Below are positions 32,499-42,518 of a stretch of 64,000 nt of DNA, in pieces. How positions within the stretch are numbered: position 1 is the first letter of the stretch; every line of letters starts with the position of its first letter. The position numbers were made by a program, and so were the translations under genes. The stretch comes from Microbacterium marinum (GTDB lineage Bacteria; Actinomycetota; Actinomycetes; Actinomycetales; Microbacteriaceae): NCBI RefSeq assembly GCF_014204835.1, contig NZ_JACHMD010000001.1, positions 124,001 to 188,000 on the forward strand, read 5' to 3'. A model generated the notes under the pieces. It saw nothing but the letters and a program-made list of their open reading frames with translations, ran no database searches and had not been told where the DNA came from.

Positions 32499-33425
32499 TC
32501 AGCCCTTGACCGCGCCGGCCATGATGCCGCTGATGAGCTGCTTACCCGCCACGACGAAGAGCACCAGAAGCGGCAACGTTGCCAGGATCGCACCCGTGAG
32601 GACGATCGAGTAGTCGACGTAGTAACCCGACTGCAGCTGGCTGAGCGCCGTCTGGAGCGTCGGGCTCTGCGGCTTGAGTACCAGCAGCGGCCACAGGAAG
32701 TCGGTCCACGCCGTCATGAATGTGAACAGACCGAGGATCGCCATGGCCGGTCGCGCCGCCGGCACACCCACCGTCAGGAAGGTGCGGAACTGGCCCGCGC
32801 CGTCGACGCGGGCGGCCTCGATGAGTTCGTCGGGGATCACGTCCACGAGGTATTGCCGCATGAAGAAGACACCGAACGCCGTGACAAGGGTCGGGATGAT
32901 GACGGCCCCGATGCTGCCGGTCCAGCCCAGCTCGCGCATCAGCATGAACAGCGGGATGATGCCGAGCTGGGTGGGGATCGCCATCGTCGCGACGACGAAG
33001 ACCATGAGGCCGTCGCGGCCCTTGAACCGCAGCTTCGCGAACGCATAGCCCGCGAGTGTGGAGAACGACACAACCGAGACCGTGATGATCGACGAGATGA
33101 GGACCGAATTGCCCAGGGCGACCCAGAACGGGATGGCGTCGAGGACCTTCATGGCGTTCGCCAGGAAGTTGCCGCCCGGGATGAGCGGAAGAGTCTCGGC
33201 CCGCGTGGCGTTCGTGCCGCTGCCCACGACGAACGACCACCACATCGGGTACACGCTGCCGATGACGAACGCGGTCAGAAGGCCGTAGGTCAGGAAGCCG
33301 GGGCGGCTGCCGATGCCGGCCGGCCCGCTCTCCCGAGGACGGCGGCGGCCGCCGCGGCGCTGACGCTCGGGCTCGACGACGTCGACCTGTTGGACGGGCA
33401 GCGGTCCCGGGATCGCGGTGGTCAT
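32499..33425 (-). CDS. cebG: sugar ABC transporter permease (CebG/MalG type)
   Basis: 308 residues with six membrane helices and the EAA loop ELIEAARVDGAGQFRTFLTVG that docks on the ATPase. A hydrophilic N-terminus of about 40 residues (Arg-rich) precedes helix 1. ATGA overlap with the upstream permease gene shows translational coupling. No ATPase gene is in the operon; in Streptomyces the shared MsiK ATPase energises such systems, and the same is likely here. Confidence 0.92.
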   Translation of the reverse strand: MTTAIPGPLPVQQVDVVEPERQRRGGRRRPRESGPAGIGSRPGFLTYGLLTAFVIGSVYPMWWSFVVGSGTNATRAETLPLIPGGNFLANAMKVLDAIPFWVALGNSVLISSIITVSVVSFSTLAGYAFAKLRFKGRDGLMVFVVATMAIPTQLGIIPLFMLMRELGWTGSIGAVIIPTLVTAFGVFFMRQYLVDVIPDELIEAARVDGAGQFRTFLTVGVPAARPAMAILGLFTFMTAWTDFLWPLLVLKPQSPTLQTALSQLQSGYYVDYSIVLTGAILATLPLLVLFVVAGKQLISGIMAGAVKG

Positions 33426-34468
33426 CGGGTGCCTTTCGTGGAGTCGGAACGACGCGCGCGGCGCGCCTTGCGGTCGGCACGCTCGGCGCCGCCGGCGATG
33501 CCGCGCGAGACGAGGAAGTTGATGAGGCCGATCCCGACGATGAGGACGAACAGGAGGATGGCGACGGCCGAGCCTTCGCCGAGGTCGCGGCGGAAGAACG
33601 CCAGCTCCCAGAGGTAGAGGACGGTCGTCTGGAACTGCCGGTCGCTGCCGCCGGTGCCGCCGGCGGTCGACACGTCGAACAGCCGGGGCTCCGCGAAGAT
33701 CTGCAGACCGCCGATCGTCGCGGTGATGATGACGAAGATGAGCGTCGGCCGGATCGAGGGGATGGTGATCGAGAAGAACCGGCGCGCGGGCCCGGCACCG
33801 TCGATGGCCGCCGACTCGTAGAGGTCGCGCGGCACGGCCTGCATGGCCGCGAGGAGGATGAGCGCGTTGTACCCGGTCCACCGGAAGTTCACCATCGTCG
33901 CAATCGCGATGTGGCTGAGGAACGTGTCGTGCTTCCACTCCTGGTCGGGGATGCCGACGAGGTTCAGCACGTTGTTGACGAGGCCGTCCGCCTCGTTGAA
34001 AGCACTGGAGAAGATCAGCGCGGTGGCGACAGGGGTGACCACGAAGGGGATGAGGACGCTCATGCGCCAGAAGGTCGGTGCACGCAGGCCGCGATCGAGG
34101 AGGTAGGCCACCAGGAGCGCGACGGAGAGCTGCGGGATGGCCGAGAGCAGGAAGATGCTCAGGGTGTTGCCGATGGACTTCCAGAACGAGTCGTCCTGGA
34201 GGACGCTCACGAAGTTGCCCGCACCGACGAACTCGTCCTGACCACTCAGCAGATCCCAGTCGAACAACGAGACGTTGACCGTGTACAGCAGTGGGAAGAG
34301 ACCGACGAGCCCGAAGAGCAGGAAGAACGGGGCGATGTAGGCGTAGGGCGAACCGCGGTACGCGAATCGCGACAGGCGCTGGCGTGCGGTGAGGCGCGGC
34401 GGTCGAGCCGCGACATCAGCATGCGCCTCCGGGCGCACGCGAGGCGGCGGCGAAGCGGTGGTGGTCAT
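33422..34468 (-). CDS. cebF: sugar ABC transporter permease (CebF/MalF type)
   Basis: 348 residues, six main membrane helices, with the EAA motif DLYESAAIDGAGPARRFFSI. It pairs with the downstream CebG-like subunit to form the channel. ATG 34468 is preceded by GAGAGGACACC; the frame runs to 34507 but that part falls in the hairpin between this gene and cebE. The permease region is well conserved in layout and shows no defect. Confidence 0.92.
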   Translation of the reverse strand: MTTTASPPPRVRPEAHADVAARPPRLTARQRLSRFAYRGSPYAYIAPFFLLFGLVGLFPLLYTVNVSLFDWDLLSGQDEFVGAGNFVSVLQDDSFWKSIGNTLSIFLLSAIPQLSVALLVAYLLDRGLRAPTFWRMSVLIPFVVTPVATALIFSSAFNEADGLVNNVLNLVGIPDQEWKHDTFLSHIAIATMVNFRWTGYNALILLAAMQAVPRDLYESAAIDGAGPARRFFSITIPSIRPTLIFVIITATIGGLQIFAEPRLFDVSTAGGTGGSDRQFQTTVLYLWELAFFRRDLGEGSAVAILLFVLIVGIGLINFLVSRGIAGGAERADRKARRARRSDSTKGTR

Positions 34469-34495
34469 GGTGTCCTCTCGTGTGCGCCGGGATGG

Positions 34496-34530
34496 TGCAC
34501 GGGTCACCGGCGATGCCGGTGACCCGTGCA
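34496..34530 (-). terminator. intercistronic hairpin between cebE and cebF
   Basis: Perfect 16-bp stem with a three-base loop: TGCACGGGTCACCGGC and its complement at 34515-34530. It lies seven bases after the cebE stop. No T-run follows. It is likely to attenuate read-through or protect the cebE mRNA 3' end, giving more binding protein than permease. Confidence 0.75.
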
Positions 34531-34537
34531 GAAGGTC

Positions 34538-35860
34538 CTAGTCGGACTCGACCTGCTTGGCCAGCTCCGCGAGCGCCTTGTCCCACGCGCCGGCGGTGTC
34601 GACCTCGCCCCGGTCCAGTGCGCTCAGCGCAGGCCCGAAGACGTTCTCCTGGATGACCGAGTCGTCCGGTCCCTTGTACTGGGCGACGACACCCTTGGCA
34701 CGCTCAGCGAGGATCGCGCCGGTCGGGGCGTCGTTGAAGAACTCGTTGGGCGTCGCGTCGCTCGCGAGCTTCTCCTGCGCCTCGATGGTCGACGGGAAGT
34801 TGCCCGCGGCCGCCGACTGCTTGACCTGCTGCTCGGGCTGCGTCAGCCAGTCAGCGAGCTCCGCCGCGGCTTCTTTGTGCTCCGAGGACTCGGAGACCGA
34901 AAGCCACGCGCCGCCCCAGTTGGCTGCGCCGCCGGGGAAGACGTCGGCGAAGTCCCATCCGGTGGAGGCGTCCCCGCCGGCGCTCTCGACGCGCTCCTTG
35001 ACGATGCCCAGCATCCAGCCCGGGCAGACGAAGGTCGCGAACGTGCCGTCGACGAACGACTTGTTGCCGTTCCAGTCCCACGCCGCCTGCGCGGCGGACT
35101 GGCCGCCCTCCGTGGCGGCGCCGAGGAGCTCGAAGCGCTCCTTCAGCTCGGCGTTGCCGTCGACGTTCAGCGTCCCGTCGGAGGTGTAGTAGCCCTCGTC
35201 GAGCTGATTCACCATGGCGTTCCACACGAAGCCGGAGTGGTCATACCACCCCTTGCCGGTGTCGTCGGTGTACTTCTGGCCGATCTCGAAGTAGTTCTCC
35301 CAGTCGCCGTCGAGCAGCTCGGCGACGCTCTCGCGGTCGGTCGGGAGGCCGGCCGCCTCGAACGCCGGGGCGTTGTAGCAGATGCCGCTCGGGCCGATGT
35401 CGGTGCCGTAGCCGATGACACGGCCGTCGGGTGCCGTGGCGGTCTCGTACTTCCAATCGACCCAGTCGGCCTTGCGGTCCTCGATGCCGTAATCGCGCAG
35501 GTCGGCGAAGTTCTCGACGACGCCCTCCTCCATGATCGCGCCGAGCCAGCCCTCTTCGATTGCGACGATGTCGGAGAGTCCTCCGGCGCCGATCTTGGTG
35601 AACAGGTCGGTGCGGGCGTTGCCGCCGGTGTCGATGTTCGTGGCCTCGATGGTGACGTTGTCGTGGAGACTCTCGTACTCCTCGTACAGCTCCTCGTAGC
35701 CGAAGGTGCCGAATGTGGTGATGGTGAGGGTGACGGGTTCGTCGCCCGAACCCTCCTCGCCATTCGTGTCGCCGCCGCCGGCGCAGCCGGCGAGGACGAG
35801 AGCGGACGTCGAGGCGACGGCGGCGAGGACGCCGACGCGGCGCAGGGCGCGTGAGTTCAC
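34538..35860 (-). CDS. cebE: sugar ABC transporter substrate-binding lipoprotein (CebE type)
   Basis: 440 residues. Lipoprotein signal peptide ending LVLAGC with the lipidated Cys26, then an extracellular-binding-protein fold (family 1) starting LTITTFGTFGYEELYEEYE. It would capture cellobiose/cellotriose outside the membrane. GTG 35860 has AAAGGAG at good spacing; the frame runs to 35965 across the operators, which argues against the longer form. First gene of the operon, downstream of three CebR-like operators. Confidence 0.92.
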   Translation of the reverse strand: MNSRALRRVGVLAAVASTSALVLAGCAGGGDTNGEEGSGDEPVTLTITTFGTFGYEELYEEYESLHDNVTIEATNIDTGGNARTDLFTKIGAGGLSDIVAIEEGWLGAIMEEGVVENFADLRDYGIEDRKADWVDWKYETATAPDGRVIGYGTDIGPSGICYNAPAFEAAGLPTDRESVAELLDGDWENYFEIGQKYTDDTGKGWYDHSGFVWNAMVNQLDEGYYTSDGTLNVDGNAELKERFELLGAATEGGQSAAQAAWDWNGNKSFVDGTFATFVCPGWMLGIVKERVESAGGDASTGWDFADVFPGGAANWGGAWLSVSESSEHKEAAAELADWLTQPEQQVKQSAAAGNFPSTIEAQEKLASDATPNEFFNDAPTGAILAERAKGVVAQYKGPDDSVIQENVFGPALSALDRGEVDTAGAWDKALAELAKQVESD

Positions 35861-35910
35861 AGGACACTCCTTTGTGATGTGGAGAGAGACGGGTGCGGTG
35901 CTCCCTCCCA

Positions 35911-35978
35911 TGGGAGCGCTCTCAACTGAGATCAGACGGTACGGGAGCGCTCCCATGGCTGTCAAGGGAGCGCTCCCA
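35911..35978 (-). promoter_or_regulatory. three CebR-type operators upstream of cebE
   Basis: Three 14-bp near-perfect copies of TGGGAGCGCTCCCA: 35911-35924 (TGGGAGCGCTCTCA), 35942-35955 (CGGGAGCGCTCCCA) and 35965-35978 (AGGGAGCGCTCCCA), each with one mismatch, spaced 31 and 23 bases apart. This is the CebR operator sequence known from Streptomyces. They lie 51-118 bases before the cebE start. Confidence 0.9.
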
Positions 35979-36119
35979 TACGATCGGTCACGGTTCGGTC
36001 ACGGCCGTTCGGAGACCGTGCTCATCCCCGCGTTCGGACGCTGCCGCCCTGTCCTCGGCGCGCGACCGCCTGGCCGTAGACTGGTCCCACCCCTGCCCGC
36101 GACATCCCGGAGCTTTCGA

Positions 36120-36365
36120 ATGCCCACCATCGTCGTCGACGTCATGCCCAAGGCCGAGCTGCTGGACCCGCAGGGGAAGGCCGTCGCCGGCGCACTCTCC
36201 CGCCTCGGCCACGAAGGATTCTCCGGCGTCCGGATCGGCAAGCGCTTCGAGCTGACTGTCGACACCGCCGACGAGCAGACGCTCGCGACGGTCAAGACCA
36301 TCGCCGAAGAGATCCTCTCGAACGCGGTGATCGAGGACGTCGTGGGCATCGAGGTCGTCGAATGA
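36120..36365 (+). CDS. purS: phosphoribosylformylglycinamidine synthase subunit PurS
   Basis: 81 residues. Small subunit of the three-part FGAM synthase, which bridges PurQ and PurL and helps ammonia transfer. The fold signature is visible: [32 protein letters not shown] and [20 protein letters not shown] precedes ATG 36120 and TAGACT at 36077-36082 is a likely -10. It overlaps purQ by four bases. Confidence 0.95.
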   Translation: MPTIVVDVMPKAELLDPQGKAVAGALSRLGHEGFSGVRIGKRFELTVDTADEQTLATVKTIAEEILSNAVIEDVVGIEVVE

Positions 36366-37069
36366 CGGTCCGCGTCGGCGTCATCACCTTCCCGGGATCG
36401 CTCGACGACGGCGACGCGCAGCGCGCCGTCCGCCTGGCGGGAGCCGAGCCGGTCGCCCTCTGGCACGGTTCGCACGACCTCGACGGCGTGGACGCACTCG
36501 TCCTGCCGGGTGGCTTCAGCTACGGCGACTACCTCCGCGCCGGCGCGATCGCCGCTCTCGCGCCGATCATGTCCGAGGTGAAGGATGCCGCCGCGAAGGG
36601 GATGCCGATCCTCGGCATCTGCAACGGCTTTCAGATGCTCGTCGAGGCGCACCTGCTGCCCGGGGGCCTGATCCGCAACGCCCACCAGCAGTTCATCCGT
36701 CGCGACCAGCGCCTCGTCGTCGAGAACGCCGACACGGCGTGGACGCACGAGTTCACGAACGGCGAGGAGATCGTCATCCCGTTGAAGAACGCGGACGGCG
36801 GCTACATCGCATCCGACGAGACGCTCGCCCGCATCCGGGGCGAAGGCCTCGTCGCGTTCCGTTACGCGGGCGTCAACCCGAACGGATCGGTCGATGACAT
36901 CGCCGGGCTCACCAACGAGCGCGGCAACGTCGTCGGCCTCATGCCGCACCCCGAGCACGCGATCGAACCCGGGTTCGGGCCCGACACCGCGGCCGCCATG
37001 CGGTCGGGAGTCGACGGGCTGAAGTTCTTCACCGCGGCGGTCAGCGCCGTGGTGGGATCCGCCGCCTGA
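36362..37069 (+). CDS. purQ: phosphoribosylformylglycinamidine synthase subunit PurQ
   Basis: 235 residues, class I glutamine amidotransferase that supplies ammonia to PurL. Catalytic Cys87 in GICNGFQ and the His/Glu pair in MPHPEHA are present. The start overlaps the purS stop (ATGA), so both are made together. The large subunit gene purL is not next to it but 19.5 kb downstream at 56597. Confidence 0.96.
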   Translation: MTVRVGVITFPGSLDDGDAQRAVRLAGAEPVALWHGSHDLDGVDALVLPGGFSYGDYLRAGAIAALAPIMSEVKDAAAKGMPILGICNGFQMLVEAHLLPGGLIRNAHQQFIRRDQRLVVENADTAWTHEFTNGEEIVIPLKNADGGYIASDETLARIRGEGLVAFRYAGVNPNGSVDDIAGLTNERGNVVGLMPHPEHAIEPGFGPDTAAAMRSGVDGLKFFTAAVSAVVGSAA

Positions 37070-37202
37070 GGCGCCCTCGCGCCATCCGCGAGAAACAACG
37101 TTCAGCGAGAGACATCGCGGCACCGGTTGCTCCTCACGCCGGACCGACGGCGGTGAATACGGTCCTCACGGCCGCCGTGTCGCGATGTGCCTGCAGGTAG
37201 TA

Positions 37203-37218
37203 CGCGCGAAATCGCGCG
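37203..37218. promoter_or_regulatory. palindrome upstream of an ABC transporter operon
   Basis: CGCGCGA-AA-TCGCGCG is a 16-bp inverted repeat followed by a further GCGCGCG run, about 65 bases before the translation start of the substrate-binding protein. It may be an operator. The leader from 37070 shows no TPP-type or other riboswitch consensus I recognise. Confidence 0.4.
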
Positions 37219-37284
37219 GAAATACGCGCGCGTTAGCGTCGGGCCCGCACCGCCATGTCCCGAAACATGACCCGAGGAGTCCCC

Positions 37285-38379
37285 TTGCGCCTTCTGTCCC
37301 GCACGCGCGTCATCGGTATCGCCGCCGCTGCCGCCTCCGCCCTCCTGCTCGCCGGCTGCGCCGGCGGCGAAACCCCCGCAGGTTCCGAGGGCGAAGCCGT
37401 CGACCACGGCGAGATCAGCGTCCAGTACTCCTGGATCAAGAACGAGGAGTTCGCGGGAGAGTTCTACGCCTACGAGAACGGCTACTACGACGAGGCCGGC
37501 TTCTCGGACGTCATCGGCATTTCGGGCCCCGACACGGGTGTCGCCAAGCTGCTGTCGAACACGGTGCAGGTCGCGCTGAGCGACGCGGCATCCGTCGGTG
37601 CGGCCATCGCCGAAGAAGAAGCACCGCTGAAGATCATCGGCGCGACCTTCCAGAAGAACCCGTTCACGATCCTGTCGCTCGCCGACGGCGCGAACATCCA
37701 GACCCCGCAGGACCTCGTCGGCAAGAAGATCGGTGTGCAGGACTCCAACGCGTCGGTGTTCGCCGCGCTCCTGAACGCCAACGACATCGACCCCGCGGAC
37801 GTCGAGGTCGTGCCCGTCGACTTCAACCCGACCCCGGTCATGAACGGCGAGGTCGACGGCTTCATGGCATATCTCACGAACGAGGCGCTGACCGTCGAGC
37901 TGGCCGGGTACGAGACCACGAACCTCGCCTACGCCGAGAACGGCGTGCCGTACGTCGCCGAGACCTTCACGGTCACCGACCAGTATCTGGCCGAGAACGC
38001 CGACCTGCTGAAGGCGTTCCTCATCGCCGAGATCAAGGGCTGGACGCATGTCTTCCAGGAGCCGGTCGACGACACCGTCTCGCTCGTCGAGACGTACTAC
38101 AACCAGGCCGCCGAGGCGTCCGAGGAGGGCCTCGAGGCCGTGTTCGGCGCACTCGACCCCGCGAAGACCGCCGCCGGCATCGAGGCGCAGAACCTGCTCA
38201 TCTCGACCGACGAGACCGAAGCGAACGGGCTCTTCACCATCTCGGACGAGCTCAAGGAGCAGACCGTCGCATCGCTGGCCGGCGCCGGCTGGGAGGTCTC
38301 CGTCGACGACCTGTTCGACACGACGATCATCGACGAGATCTACGCGGAGAACCCCGACCTGATGGAATACCTGCCCTGA
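37285..38379 (+). CDS. ABC transporter substrate-binding lipoprotein (NitT/TauT/ThiY-like)
   Basis: 364 residues from the chosen start. Lipobox LLLAGC with Cys25, then a binding-protein domain of the nitrate/sulfonate/pyrimidine-precursor family (NMT1/THI5-like): [58 protein letters not shown] chose TTG 37285 because GAGGAG lies five bases upstream; ATG 37255 and ATG 37267 are in frame but have no ribosome-binding site. It heads a four-gene transporter operon. The ligand is not evident; a pyrimidine, vitamin precursor or organosulfur compound are all possible. Confidence 0.85.
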   Translation: MRLLSRTRVIGIAAAAASALLLAGCAGGETPAGSEGEAVDHGEISVQYSWIKNEEFAGEFYAYENGYYDEAGFSDVIGISGPDTGVAKLLSNTVQVALSDAASVGAAIAEEEAPLKIIGATFQKNPFTILSLADGANIQTPQDLVGKKIGVQDSNASVFAALLNANDIDPADVEVVPVDFNPTPVMNGEVDGFMAYLTNEALTVELAGYETTNLAYAENGVPYVAETFTVTDQYLAENADLLKAFLIAEIKGWTHVFQEPVDDTVSLVETYYNQAAEASEEGLEAVFGALDPAKTAAGIEAQNLLISTDETEANGLFTISDELKEQTVASLAGAGWEVSVDDLFDTTIIDEIYAENPDLMEYLP

Positions 38380-38380
38380 C

Positions 38381-39204
<824 letters not shown>

Positions 39205-39205
<1 letters not shown>

Positions 39206-40008
39206 TGCGCGCCCTGCCCCGCTGGGCTGCCGGCGTCATCGGCCTGGCCGCGCTCATCGGCGCATGGTGGCTGTTCTCGGCGACGATCTTCATCCCCGCC
39301 GAGGGGACGACCTTCACCCCGGTCCCCTCGCCGTGGACCGTGTTCGCGACGATCTTCTCCGACGGAATCGCGGCCTACTGGCCGGTATTCCAGGTGACGA
39401 TCGGCGAAGCGCTGGTCGGGTTCGCCTGGGGAAACGCGATCGCCCTCCTGCTGGCATCCGTCGTCCTCCTGCTTCCGAAGGCCGAGACGGTCATCACGCA
39501 GATCGCCGTCGTCAGCTACTGCCTGCCCGTCGTCGCCGTCGGCGGCATCGCGATCGTTGTGCTCGGCGGCGCGAAGCGCGTGGGCGACCTCAGCGCGACC
39601 GCGGTGTTCCTCGCGGCCCTCGCGGTGTTCTTCACGACCGTCGTCGGCGCGCTGCTCGGCTTCAAGGCCGCCGACCGGGCGACGCTCGACGTCGTCCGTG
39701 TCTACGGCGGCACGCGGTTCACGCAGCTGCGCAAGGTGCGGCTCATCGCCGCGGCACCCGCGATCCTCACCGCACTGCAGATCGCGGTGCCGAGCGCATT
39801 CCTCGGCGCCATCCTCGGCGAGTACATGGGCGCGATCGACCGTGGCGTCGGCATCACCCTCATCAAGCTGCAGGGCGACCTCGACTCTCCCCGCGTGTGG
39901 GCGGTGTTCCTGCTGACCGCAGCGGTCGCGTTGCTCGGGTACGGGCTCGTCGGGCTCGTCGCCCGGTTGGTGACGCCCTGGGTGTCGGGACGGACGGTGG
40001 CCGCATGA
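39205..40008 (+). CDS. ABC transporter permease (NitT/TauT type), first
   Basis: 267 residues, about six membrane helices. The C-terminal coupling loop is seen in DVVRVYGGTRFTQLRKVRL. The start shares one base with the ATPase stop (TGATG). Together with the next gene it makes a permease heterodimer, which is unusual since many NitT/TauT systems use one permease gene as a homodimer. Confidence 0.92.
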
Positions 40009-40805
40009 AGGCGATCTGGCGCCCGCTCGGCCGCTCGGCCGCGAACGCCCTCCTCACCGTCGCCATCGTCCTCGCCGCATGGTGGGCGGTCGTGTCGTTC
40101 ACCGGCATCTCGCCGTACGTCGCGAAGGGCCCGGCCGACGTGTGGGAGTTCCTGTTCGTCGATACGGATGCCGCGGCGAACCGCGCTGGGCTGTGGCCGC
40201 TCCTCGGGCAGACACTGCAGGACTCGCTGCTCGGTTTCGTCACCGGCATGGTGGCCGCCCTCGTGCTCGCCGTGGCGTTCTCGCTCTCGCGCGCGATCGA
40301 GGCCGGCGTCATGCCACTTGCGCTGCTCCTGCGCAGCATTCCGCTCGTGGCCATCGCGCCGGTCATCATCCTCATCACGGGGCGCGGCACCGCGGCATCC
40401 GTCGCCGTGATCGGTTCGATCGTGGTGCTGTTCCCGGCACTCGCGTCGATCCTGTTCGGGCTCTCGCGCGCGTCGGCGCAGAGCCTCGACCTCGTGCGCG
40501 TTTACGGCGGCGGCAGGTTCGCACAGCTGCGGAAGGTGAACATCCCGGGCGCGCTGCCGTCGCTGTTTGCGGCGGCGCGCGTGTCGGTTCCCGGCGCCGT
40601 GACGGGGGCGTTGCTCGCGGAATGGCTGTCGACCGGTACCGGCATCGGCGGCATGATCCAGAAGTTCACCGCGCAGGCACGCTTCGACGACCTGTGGGCA
40701 TCGGTCGCGATCATTACGCTCGTGACCCTCGTGCTCTACAACGTCGTGCAGATCATCGAGAACGTCGTCCTCGCCCGGATGGGCATGGTGACGACCGTCG
40801 AGTGA
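40005..40805 (+). CDS. ABC transporter permease (NitT/TauT type), second
   Basis: 266 residues, paralogous to its neighbour: the same loop appears as DLVRVYGGGRFAQLRKVNI, and the ends align. Six membrane helices. ATGA overlap with the first permease. The close match of the two coupling loops indicates an old tandem duplication. Confidence 0.92.
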   Translation: MKAIWRPLGRSAANALLTVAIVLAAWWAVVSFTGISPYVAKGPADVWEFLFVDTDAAANRAGLWPLLGQTLQDSLLGFVTGMVAALVLAVAFSLSRAIEAGVMPLALLLRSIPLVAIAPVIILITGRGTAASVAVIGSIVVLFPALASILFGLSRASAQSLDLVRVYGGGRFAQLRKVNIPGALPSLFAAARVSVPGAVTGALLAEWLSTGTGIGGMIQKFTAQARFDDLWASVAIITLVTLVLYNVVQIIENVVLARMGMVTTVE

Positions 40806-40825
40806 GCCGCCGGTAGCCTCGGAGC

Positions 40826-41740
40826 ATGGCATCCATCACCGTCAGCGTCCCGTCCGAGCGCCTCGCCGAGAAGCTGGCTGACACCGGCGCGGAGGTGCTG
40901 GTGTGGAAGATGGACGGTCCCGCGCCGCGCGAGACGATCGATCTGGTCGTGCCGCCGTACATGGCGGGCAATGCGGGGCTGCCGCTGCTCGAGGGCGTGC
41001 GGACGCAGCTCGTCCAGGGGCAGTCGATCGGGTACGAGGGCGTCGAGCAGAAGCTGCCGGCGGGCGTCGTGTTCGCGAACGCCGCGACAGTGCACGAGAC
41101 CTCGACCGCCGAGCTCGCCCTCGCGCTGGCCCTCGCCGCGCAGCGCGAGTTCGTCCGGTTCATGCAGGCGCAGGCGACGGGGACATGGTCACCGGTCGTC
41201 GCGTCGAGCCTCGCCGACCGCCGGGTGCTCGTCCTCGGCTACGGCGGCGTCGGCAAGGCGGTCGCCGCGCGCCTCGCACCGTTCGAGGTCGAGGTGATCC
41301 CGGTCGCCACCCGCGCTCGCGACGAAGACGGCGTGCACGTCCACGGCGTCGATGAGCTGCCCGACCTGCTCCCCGCCGCCGAGATCGTCATCGCGACCCT
41401 CCCCGGTGGCGACGCGACGCGACACATCGTCGACGACGAGTTCCTCGCCGCGCTGCCCGACGGTGCGCTGATCGTGAACGTCGGCCGCGGCTCGCTCATC
41501 GACACCGACGCGCTCGTCGACCACGTCTCGCGCGGCCGCATCCGCGCGGCGCTCGATGTGACCGAGCCGGAGCCCCTCCCGGCAGATCACCCGCTGTGGA
41601 CGCTCGACGGCGTCCTCATCGCGCCGCATGTCGGCGGTGCGACGAACGCGATGGCGCCGCGCAGTGAGGCGCTGATCCGACGACAGATCGGGCACCTGCA
41701 GCGCGGTGAGACCCCCGAGAACATCGTCCTGCGCACCTGA
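40826..41740 (+). CDS. D-isomer 2-hydroxyacid dehydrogenase family protein
   Basis: 304 residues. NAD-binding motif VLGYGGVGKAVAARL and the downstream NVGRGSLIDTDALVDHV region mark the D-2-hydroxyacid dehydrogenase family; a glutamate and a histidine in TEPEPLPADHPLW and IAPHVGGAT stand at the catalytic positions. Substrate unknown (phosphoglycerate dehydrogenase-like, but short). TAGCCT at 40814-40819 is six bases before ATG 40826, so it has its own leaderless promoter although it lies 20 bases after the ABC operon. Confidence 0.9.
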   Translation: MASITVSVPSERLAEKLADTGAEVLVWKMDGPAPRETIDLVVPPYMAGNAGLPLLEGVRTQLVQGQSIGYEGVEQKLPAGVVFANAATVHETSTAELALALALAAQREFVRFMQAQATGTWSPVVASSLADRRVLVLGYGGVGKAVAARLAPFEVEVIPVATRARDEDGVHVHGVDELPDLLPAAEIVIATLPGGDATRHIVDDEFLAALPDGALIVNVGRGSLIDTDALVDHVSRGRIRAALDVTEPEPLPADHPLWTLDGVLIAPHVGGATNAMAPRSEALIRRQIGHLQRGETPENIVLRT

Positions 41741-41789
41741 GGCCGGTGGTCGAACGGACCCGCGGGTCAGGTGGCGCGGCGCGCGTCGT

Positions 41790-42308
41790 TCACACGGTGA
41801 AGACGCTGTGCACGGGCCCGCAGACCCGCTGGCCCCCGAGCGCCGCGAGCTCCATGAGGACGGCCGTCCCGGTGATCTCGTAGCCGAGCTGCTCGAGCAG
41901 CTGCTGGCCCGCGCGAAGGGTCCCGCCGGTGGCGAGCACGTCGTCGACCAGCAGCACGCGCGTACCGGCGGGCAGGTCATCCGACATCTCGATCGTCGCG
42001 CTGCCGTACTCGAGGTCGTAGCTGACCGAACCCGCCGGCCGGGGCAGCTTCCCCGCCTTGCGGATGGGCGCGAGGCCGGCACCGGATGCCACGGCGAGGG
42101 CGCCCGCGAGCAGGAACCCGCGTGCCTCGACGCCCGCGACCACGTCGAACCGGCCGACGAACGGCTCGGCCATCGCCATCGCGATGGTGCGCAGGCCGGC
42201 GGCATCCGCCAGCAACGGCGAGATATCACGGAAGAGGATGCCGGGCTCGGGGAAGTCGGGAATGGTCGCGATGAGCGCTTCGGCTCGGGCGAGTGCGTCG
42301 GGATTCAC
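41790..42308 (-). CDS. apt: adenine phosphoribosyltransferase
   Basis: 172 residues. Purine salvage: adenine plus PRPP gives AMP. Motifs: the N-terminal IPDFPEPGILFRDISPLL, GVEARGFLLAGALA, and the PRPP loop RVLLVDDVLATGGTLRAG. GTG 42308 has TACCCT (complement of 42316-42321) seven bases upstream. The frame runs on to 42353 without support. It converges with the dehydrogenase gene and diverges from the alpha-glucosidase gene. Confidence 0.95.
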   Translation of the reverse strand: MNPDALARAEALIATIPDFPEPGILFRDISPLLADAAGLRTIAMAMAEPFVGRFDVVAGVEARGFLLAGALAVASGAGLAPIRKAGKLPRPAGSVSYDLEYGSATIEMSDDLPAGTRVLLVDDVLATGGTLRAGQQLLEQLGYEITGTAVLMELAALGGQRVCGPVHSVFTV

Positions 42309-42360
42309 TGGGTCGAGGGTAGCCGACCCGCCTGATCGCGCCCGGGGTTGCACGGCGGCA

Positions 42361-42447
42361 CTGCACTAACTCCCCAAGATCGACCGCGGCCCGATCCGGG
42401 GCAGCTCCGGCGGGCCGCCGAGCCGCACATCTGAGGAGTTGCTGCAG
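42361..42447. repeat. nested palindrome in the apt/alpha-glucosidase divergent gap
   Basis: Outer imperfect arms (42361-42380 CTGCACTAACTCCCCAAGAT and 42429-42447) and inner perfect arms GCGGCCCG / CGGGCCGC near 42386 and 42411. It lies between divergent promoters, so it is not placed as a terminator. It may be a repeat element or a shared regulatory site. Confidence 0.6.
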
Positions 42448-42489
42448 ACGAGGCCGCCGGACGTCTCCGGCACGTGAGGACTCCCGTAT

Positions 42490-42505
42490 GCGCAAGCGCT
42501 TGCGC
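42490..42505 (+). promoter_or_regulatory. LacI-type operator of the alpha-glucosidase gene
   Basis: GCGCAAGCGCTTGCGC is a perfect 16-bp palindrome with the CG centre and half-site style of LacI-family operators. It directly abuts the TAGGCT -10 box (42506-42511), ideal for repression. The regulator is probably the LacI-family product of the downstream gene. Confidence 0.8.
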
Positions 42506-42518
42506 TAGGCTGGCGCGC

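Noticed and set aside
37070..37284. Possible TPP riboswitch before the NMT1/THI5-like transporter
   Set aside because: No CTGAGA or ACCTGATCTGG-type core is present on the coding strand.
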